From: Zarea fungicola
Lineage: Eukaryota > Ascomycota > Sordariomycetes > Hypocreales > Cordycipitaceae
Assembly: GCA_900169235.1 (NCBI GenBank)
Contig: FWCC01000611.1
Location: forward strand, 1 to 15,505
Length of the DNA: 15,505 nt
Direction: 5' to 3'
Part shown: positions 9,498 through 15,505 of the stretch, piece by piece
Layout of the letters: every line of letters starts with the position of its first letter
Position numbering within the stretch: position 1 is the first letter of the stretch
Notes under the pieces: model-generated
The model's database searches: none
What the model saw: the letters and a program-made list of their open reading frames with translations, nothing else
Told to the model about the DNA's origin: nothing
Translations under genes and position numbers: made by a program

Positions 9498-10853
9498 GTG
9501 GCAAAGAGTAGCTGGAGCCCTTGGAGAACATATTGGGCTCTCTCAATAAAAGTGATGACCTGGACTAGGCCGTTGTCGGAAGGGAATTGCATATTGCGCA
9601 GTCAGACAGTGCGCCGGGAGCAAGACGAAGTCTAAAGATACGCTTGCGTGGATGGTGCTGCAGATTGGTGGCGGCGCGAGGCATGTGAAGATATACTCCT
9701 GCCTGGCAGGCTCTGTTATGCAAAGGAGAGCATGGGCGTGCATGGGCGCGAGCTTTGTTTGTCAAGGTCATCTTGCGTAGTTGCGTGAATGGTTTGTAGT
9801 GACGGGGTGCTTGCAGGTTTGGCCTGTGCTTGATGGCATGATGCTCCGACCATGGTGTCAATGTCACACGAAACAAGTGTAGAGAGGCAGCGTTTGCGCC
9901 AACATGACGAGGCCGTCCTTGCCAGAGCGAATGCACCAATACTTGCACAGAACGGCGTACGGTGGCGAAGTTCAGGCAGCCTTAGCCCTCTCCATTGCCA
10001 AACGATGTGATGGCAGACAGGTCGCGTCTTCGGGGGGTCCAAGCCTGCGCGGTTGCTCAGCAGGTACAGGGCAAACCTCTGCTGCCTGAGGTATGCGATG
10101 GCAGGGGTAATGCCGAAAGCCGGTACGGTCAATGAAATTATATCCGTCCAGGCCGCCCTCGGCCTTGTTAGTGGGGCGATATGATCGATTCGAGGAGACG
10201 GTAAGCTGTGTCTCGTGTTAGCGGATACAAGAGGTACCGTATTCGGCACCATCCATGGGCGCCACAGAGGTACCTGCTAGAGCGAGGTTAGGTACCTGTA
10301 CACCAGGCCGTGTCAATGGAGCGAGACTGCTGCGGAGTGGACCTGGCGTGCTTCCTCCTGCTTTCCAACACCTCGTCGTGCGCAAGTACAGGCACCTGGT
10401 CGAGGCCTCCAATAAAAATCTTTCCCACTTGTTTGCTTGGTTACTTGCAACAAATTTTGGGCAAAGATAATTTCAACGCACAAGCTGTCTGGTTTCTTAC
10501 TAAATTCTTTACTACTAAGTATCACCTAGCTTGTAGAGTGTTGAAAGCGGTGTTGCTGTCCACAGAGATAGAAAAGTCAAGTAACTATGGGCTGGAGGAT
10601 AATAATGCCTACAACGCTTCTAGGTGATTGCTGCTTATCCCCTCATACGGAGACGGATTTTATTTCGCCCGGAGGAGGCAGGACGAATGCTGACTAACCC
10701 AAATTGTGACGCATGAGGAACGCCAGCTGAGCTGGCCATCACACATTAAATTTGTGGGTCGATACTCGCTGGTGTGATACGTTTCCGACGCGTCTGTCGC
10801 AAAGTTGACGACCCCAACACTGGACACATTCCACCTCCGAAGTAGACGCAGAT
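9498..10853. other. About 1.3 kb without a supportable gene
   Basis: Several open frames exist (for example 178 codons on the minus strand at 9716-10252), but they overlap on both strands, have no recognisable motif and look compositionally random. No tRNA-like or rRNA sequence, terminal repeats or transposase fragments were found. GAGGTACC/TAGGTACC octamers recur at about 10231, 10267 and 10290, without clear meaning. The 3' part will contain the promoter and leader of the gene starting at 10854. Confidence 0.4.
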
Positions 10854-12967
10854 ATGCCTGGTCAAAGGCGCAAGAGACCGCATTCTCTGGTCCAAAACGA
10901 TCGGCCGGCCAAACGACGGCAACACAACCCTGGAGCCATCTGCGCCGTAGAATTGGGGTCAAAACATTGGGCGCTTGCGGTCTGGAAGGATGGCGAGCTG
11001 AGAGAGGTCGAGCTAGGACAGACAAGCGACGGCGAGAACGGATCGCGGCCCGCATACCGACATCCAATTTATTTTCACTTCGCCGACGATGGCATCTGCC
11101 TATTGGGCTTGAATGAAAGCCCCGACGACCTGCTGAACACGAGCCACGGACTGAAGCAGGCTTTGCTGGCGCCATTATATACACATCTCGACAACGAGGG
11201 ACTGAAATTTTTTCAGCTGTGCGAAAAAACAGCAAAGAGCAAGCCTTACCAGACTAGATACGGTGCCGAGCTGACTGCGGAAAGGCTTGTCAATCATGCA
11301 TGCACTCTCCTCTTCAAAGCTGCCTGGAGGCACATCCAGGAGCTTGCCAAAGATATAGGTGATGTAACAAGAGTGCGCCTACCTATGCCGGTTATCGCGC
11401 TTAAAGATTGTGAAGGCAGAGAAGTACGGGACCGCATTGTCCAATGCGCCATAGACGCTGGCATTCCCAAAGACCGCCTCGAGGAAGATTCGGAGGAATC
11501 AGCAGCCGTGGCCTACCTCCAGGCGACACCTCAACCGGGGCTGGATTTCCTCGCAGCCACCGAGAAGCAAACTGTATGCAGGCGCTCCGTCGCAGGCGAT
11601 CCTTCCGCATTGGCGCAACACTGCTGACCTTGAGTAGGTTATAGTGGCTGACATGGGTGCCGGCACGACGGTACGAATCCGCGACCTTGCGCGGGCGACT
11701 TCGACTAACGAGCTCCAGGAAATACTGGCCTGCGAAATCTTTGGCGGTCACATTGAGCCGCTTCGTGAGTCTGTCGGCTGCACTGGCGGCATTGCTGGGG
11801 CGGAGAACCAACTGCGGTACGAGGCGTGGAAACTGGATCCGAGCACATCCTTTCGCAAGGACACCATCGACTGTTTGTATCACCTGCGCGGTGACTCCCC
11901 TGGCTTCGTGCGGGACAACAAAACACATTTCACAGGGGACTTCATGAGAAACCTTCTCTGCCAAGAATTCAAGGAGCCGTTTGACCTTCTCGTGGAGGAG
12001 GTTCAAGCGACTGAGCGCCTGAAAACAGTGGTCATATGCTCGGTATCTGTGTCATCGAACCCCTTTCTCCGCCAAACGGTGACGGAGAAGCTTGAGAAAC
12101 TAGTTCCAGTCAATAACAAACCCACGTTTAACCTCATCATTCTAGACCCAGTGGTCGCAAAGTATGTTTCTGCCGCCCAGCAATTCGACCTGCACTAATG
12201 TGGATTACAGCAAGGCTGTACATATGGGGGCGGCAATACCTTTCGCTATCGAAAACGCGTTTGAAACATTCAAATCCAATGCCTTTGGCGTCCGAATTGA
12301 AGCAGAGAGGAACACGAGCAAGAGCAGCAAGAACAGTGAGAAAGAGCAAAGGGACGAGGGGGAGGGAGAGATATTGGTGCAGGAGATAAAGAAGCCCGGT
12401 ATCACGGAGAAGCTCTCTGAGGAGTATTACCTCGAAGGTGGCGTTCTCTCAATTCGCCCGTGTACGTTCCGTAACCCGGGGTTGAGTAAGGAACCAGAAC
12501 GGGGGCGCAAGTCGGCCGAATCCTTCCACCGTGTACTTTCACCTGCGTATTCTATCTCCATGGGAAGGTTCGATCTGGATGTGGCAGACCACACGAGTGG
12601 CAGCAAGCCGGCTGTGGGGACTTGGACATATACCTCGGGCAAGCCTGGGACACGAATGACATTTAAGGCTGTGCTGCCGGACGGGTGTACATTAACGATG
12701 CACTTCGAAATCTGCGCGACGCGTTACAGTGTAAGGTTCGAGATGCATGGCTTTGTAATCGACGACACGGGGCATTCTCGAGCGTCCGAGATTCTAGCAA
12801 CACCGGAGGCAACAACCCCGCTCAGCAAGGAGAGTGATGTGTGGGACGTCCCCACAACCCCGAAAGCCAGCCCGACCCCTGAGACCATGGAGGACATGCA
12901 ACAAGACTCCGTGCATCATGTGCGCCAAAAGCTGCCCTTGGGAAGAGAACAGCGGAACTCACTCTGA
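10854..12967 (+). CDS. Atypical Hsp70 / actin-like ATPase-domain protein, three exons, 666 residues
   Basis: Exons are 10854-11573, 11638-12161 and 12211-12967. Introns are 11574-11637 (64 bp, GTATGC..TAG) and 12162-12210 (49 bp, GTATGT..CAG, CTAAT branch). The joined frame ends with TGA at 12965-12967. The N-terminus is basic (KRRKR-like, a possible nuclear signal). The phosphate-1-like segment is AICAVELGSKHWALAVW (about residues 28-44). EESAAVAYL is near the end of exon 1, and the phosphate-2-like VADMGAGTTVRI opens exon 2 (about residues 243-254). KTVVICSVSVSSNPFLRQ occupies the adenosine-loop position and DPVVANKAVHMGAAIPF closes the ATPase region. A charged linker (about 445-480) and a non-canonical C-terminal domain follow. 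Normal Hsp70s have GIDLGTT, DxGGGT and a GG pair in the adenosine loop; here these are altered, so ATP turnover may be weak or absent. A chaperone role is therefore only possible. Confidence 0.85.
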
Positions 12968-13390
12968 AGACGTAAAGGCTCTTGATAAAACCATGCAACA
13001 CAATACCACTCTAGTAGGTGACATGCCTGACCAGAAGGCTGTATCTGTCAGCTGTGCCAGATTGCTGCAAGCGTAACCGTAAGGGTCTAGGGCCTCGCCA
13101 CCACTACATTTAGTTCGCAAAATATCGCACGCATTTCTATCCCAATATGTATGCCCATAATGGAACTGCTGAACTGACTTCGGAAACAACGAAAGAACGG
13201 CTGGGCCGAACGGGATGTGTTCTGTTTTGGTGACTGTCCGGGTGATGTTTGCCAGAAATGAGAGGAAAGCGGCGTGCCAGGACCTGGATCCCCTGTTGGG
13301 CATGGCCAGGATTCCGTTTTATTTTGGGGATTATCCAGAGACACCTAAACGGTGGGCATGCACTTTTGTAGCAAACTCGTAAGACTGCTA
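12968..13390. other. Spacer between the Hsp70-like gene and the transposon cluster
   Basis: No gene is seen; the minus-strand open frames here are short and without motifs. It presumably contains the 3' untranslated region of the Hsp70-like gene. It ends at the TA dinucleotide (13389-13390) that precedes the candidate transposon end. Confidence 0.4.
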
Positions 13391-13537
13391 ACGTCAACCC
13401 CCCCCTGCCCGGCCACCACCCCCCTACCTGGTCACTTTTTACACCAAAAACCCGATTTTGAGCCCCCTATAAAAGCACTACCTTTAACTTAATATTAAAA
13501 AAAATAGTATAGCATATAATTAACTATAAAACTAGGC
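13391..13537. mobile_element. Candidate left end of a second TA-inserting (Tc1/mariner-Fot1-like) element
   Basis: Directly after a TA (13389-13390) the sequence starts ACGTCAACCCCCCCCTGCCC, then CCACCACCCCCCTACC and CCGATTTTGAGCCCCC, followed by TATAAAA at 13468-13474. An ACGT start, C-runs and a flanking TA are typical of terminal repeats of fungal Tc1/mariner-pogo elements. The stretch is cut at 13538 by the Fot1-like element, which would therefore be nested in it. The matching right end is not in the window, so this rests on pattern alone. Confidence 0.4.
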
Positions 13538-13539
13538 TA

Positions 13540-13582
13540 ACGTAGTTGATAAGCGTGCGGCCCGAACAAGTGTGCGGCCCAC
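13540..13582 (+). repeat. Left terminal inverted repeat
   Basis: It begins ACGTAGTTGATAAGCGTG and contains GTGCGGCCC twice (13555-13563 and 13572-13580), 17 bp apart. The paired motif is a plausible bipartite binding site for the two helix-turn-helix modules of the transposase (inference). Confidence 0.95.
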
Positions 13583-13646
13583 CTTACATGACCCTTCAAC
13601 CTTCAACCATTAATAATTCAACCACAACATAAAATATAATCTAAAA

Positions 13647-15302
13647 CTAATCAGAATCCTCTTCCTCACTGGTTTCTACATCTATTGTACATGTACGCGC
13701 ATTATGTCCAGTCTGGCCGCAGACACCACAACGCCGGCCGCGCGTTTCAACGCGTGGCTTGCGACCACTATGAGCCTTCCTTTCGTCTTGTACCTGAACA
13801 TCTACATCTATCTGCTCCTTTAAATCTCTTGCATCCTGTACAGAGAGAGATCCCTCTGCTCGTAGCCTGGTTTTTTTGGCCCGCCGGCGCTTGCTAATTA
13901 GCTCATTGGCCTCCTTAAACCCGCGGACCTGAGCGCGTAAAAGGGCAACCTCATGCATAATCGCCACCGCACCCTTCTCAAAACTCTCAAGCACATCAAG
14001 AGTCTTAGTTGGGGAGCTAGCTGGGTGATCGGCTATTCGTTTTTTTAGAATTGAAGTCTGCGCAACCACCTCAGTCGCGTTACTTGGCGTTTTAGAAACC
14101 CAAGACCCAGCTGTTCCAGGACGTGAGTTTTGAGGACTTGGCGTCTTAAACTTAAGATCTAGTGTAGAAATAACCTTTTCTGGATTAAAAGGTATAATGC
14201 CAGCACCTCTAAAACCACCCTGGATATTTTCTTTTGTCATAGAGTCATGGAAAGCCGAATAAAACGCGGGGAAAAAGTCCTCCTTTGTAATGTGCGTAAT
14301 ACTAGCCATTATAAGATGCTCAATTTGCCGCCTATAGGCTGTTTTAAGCGGACTAAAACAACCAACATCTAGAGGTTGGAGTATATGAGAGGAATGTGCA
14401 GGCATGCATAGTGTGATAATTTTGTTCTCTTGGCAGTATAGCTCGAATTTGGCTGAGTGATGACTTTCATGGCCATCAAGGATAAGGAGGCGGTAATTAC
14501 CCTTATTTCGATCTTTTGTGAAATTATGAAAATGTTGTATCCAATCTGCGCCAATTTTATTTGTTGTCTAGCCATTTGAACTTGTGTTGACGCGCCAATT
14601 CGCGGGTAGTCGCGCATCTTCAAACCAAGTTGATAGGAGATTCTGGCCCTTTACCACGATGTAAGGCGGCACCGTCCAGCCTTGGGAATTAACCCCCTGT
14701 ATCACCGTAACCCATTCCCTATTACCAGGCTGCACTGATTTTGCTTTTCTAGTTTGATCAGAGCTTGTAACGACCATTCCTGTGGAGATAAGACCCATCA
14801 TAAACCCAGTCTCATTAAAGTTATAGATATCAGACTCCTCAATGCCGTACTTTGAGATTGTATTCTGTAGAAGCGTAAACCAACCACGAATAATAGTTGG
14901 ATCTTCGCATTTGGCCCTCTGATAGTCATATCTCCGTTTAAAACGCGTGGTAAGCTCTGGTTGGCGCTGTACGAGGTTTTTCGCCCAGCGCACGCCGACG
15001 CGTCCGCCATCGCGTTCCGCGAGTAATTGGTTCGCCATATCTTCCACGTTCGCGTACCGGGGGGGAAGCCCTTGCGAATCTAGCTGAAGAATGTATTTTA
15101 CTATCGCCTTTTCCTCTGAATTGGTAAGCTTCCGTGATTCCGGTATATAATCGCGTCGCGAAATTCGGCCGTCCCGTCGCGCACGTATGGTTGTACGTGG
15201 TACGCTGTAGAGCTTAGCAACTTCTCTACAGCTTAGTTTTGGGTCTTTTTGGAGAGCTGTAAGGGCAAGAATAATCCTTGCCTCTTTTGACGAGTGTTCC
15301 AT
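13647..15302 (-). pseudogene. Fot1/pogo-type transposase with nonsense codon and lost catalytic Asp
   Basis: The frame starts at ATG 15300-15302, inside the right terminal repeat; the further upstream open frame is terminal-repeat translation. It would be 551 residues if not for TAG at 14568-14570, where a Trp is expected after NTSSNG (TGG to TAG). Domains in order: a Psq-type HTH (ARIILALTALQKDPKLSCRE... through VPRTTIRARR), a CENP-B-type DNA-binding domain (LTNSEEKAIVKYILQLDSQG to about RFKRRYDYQRA), then a DDE domain. The first catalytic site reads YNFNETGF, where the family has NFDETGF; the codon AAT at 14814-14816 replaces GAT. The second Asp is present in LILDGHESHHS and the third in LQPLDVG, with 35 residues between them. 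The C-terminus has a zinc knuckle CGVCGQTGHNARTC and an acidic end. Both inactivating changes are G-to-A on the coding strand, as RIP would give. Confidence 0.92.
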
Positions 15303-15358
15303 TAGGGTTGGTTGAGTATTGTAGATCTGAATACCTGGGATGGCAAAAACGAGGTCAA

Positions 15359-15401
15359 GTGGGCCGCACACTTGTTCGGGCCGCACGCTTATCAACCACG
15401 T
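15359..15401 (-). repeat. Right terminal inverted repeat
   Basis: It is the inverted copy of the left repeat, ending ...CTTATCAACCACGT before TA 15402-15403, with both GTGCGGCCC motifs retained in reverse. Confidence 0.95.
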
Positions 15402-15403
15402 TA

Positions 15404-15505
15404 TAAAAAAATTAAGAAGCTTATAATTGTCACAGGCCCAGGCCTGGGTGGAAAGTACGCGACTGCGCCGCGTACATTATACACACGGTGGAGCCAACAG
15501 GGATC
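15404..15505. other. Right flank of the transposon; no gene seen
   Basis: AT-rich at first, then GC-rich. It contains a 12-bp palindrome CCCAGGCCTGGG (15437-15448) and an inverted repeat GTACGCG/CGCGTAC with a 7-nt loop (15455-15475). If the nesting at 13391-13537 is real, this is the interior of that second element. Confidence 0.35.

Larger units (their letters stand above)
13540..15401 (-). mobile_element. Fot1/pogo-type DNA transposon, 1862 bp, with 43-bp terminal inverted repeats and TA duplication
   Basis: The two ends are inverted copies over 43 bp with one mismatch (fifth base, A on the left versus G on the reversed right end). TA lies immediately outside each end (13538-13539 and 15402-15403), the target duplication expected of Tc1/mariner-pogo elements. 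Inside is one transposase reading frame on the minus strand, 13647-15302. The length is close to that of known Fot1 elements (about 1.9 kb). The transposase is disabled, so the copy is non-autonomous unless supplied in trans. Confidence 0.95.

Noticed and set aside
9716..10252. 178-codon minus-strand open frame with an ATG
   Set aside because: Random-looking composition, no motif, and competing frames on both strands; kept as unsupported.
10231..10297. Three AGGTACC octamers as an operator or array
   Set aside because: Irregular spacing (about 36 and 23 bp), short, and not linked to any gene start; probably chance.
10660..11235. 191-codon minus-strand frame (and 11401-12006 minus)
   Set aside because: Shadows of the Hsp70-like exons on the other strand.
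13087..13397. Overlapping minus-strand frames of about 85 codons
   Set aside because: No motif or start context, and they lie in the 3' flank of the Hsp70-like gene.
14568..15395. Transposase start at 15395
   Set aside because: The first 31 residues are translated terminal repeat; the sensible start is ATG 15300-15302.

Overview
This window looks like nuclear DNA of a filamentous ascomycete (Pezizomycotina). The intact genes carry very short GT..AG introns (46-64 bp) with fungal-type CTAAC/CTAAT-like branch points. A Fot1/pogo-type DNA transposon is present. Several degraded sequences carry stop codons of the kind produced by C-to-T / G-to-A change, which suggests repeat-induced point mutation (RIP). 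The species cannot be named from the sequence.

Layout, left to right. (1) Positions 1-2133, minus strand: an almost full-length pseudogene of a large fungal protein-kinase-like protein. It reads in one frame apart from a single frameshift near 1500 and about twelve in-frame stops, and it runs off the left edge. (2) 2482-3593, plus: a two-exon gene for a fungal hypothetical protein with a possible PD-(D/E)XK-like core, and a probable one-base frameshift in a T-run at 3441-3446. (3) 4140-4787, plus: a broken, multi-frame remnant of another fungal protein. (4) 4980-5816, minus: an intact 278-residue ORF of unknown function. (5) 6437-8742, plus: a complete six-exon dynamin-like GTPase of 685 residues, preceded by an A/C-rich low-complexity stretch. 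(6) 9075-9497, minus: a possible zinc-finger-like fragment, followed by about 1.3 kb with no gene I can support. (7) 10854-12967, plus: a complete three-exon gene for an atypical Hsp70/actin-like ATPase of 666 residues. (8) 13391-13537: a candidate end of a second TA-inserting transposon. (9) 13540-15401: a 1862-bp Fot1/pogo-type element with 43-bp terminal inverted repeats and a TA target duplication. Its transposase has lost its first catalytic Asp (Asp to Asn) and carries one nonsense codon.

The picture is an accessory, repeat-rich region in which two intact multi-exon genes (dynamin-like and Hsp70-like) sit among decaying repeat-associated genes and an inactivated transposon. I see no operon-like or clearly cooperating gene set. 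The strongest observations are the reconstructable kinase-like pseudogene with its RIP-like stop pattern, the double inactivation of the transposase, the probable nested insertion, and the unusual Hsp70 motifs.
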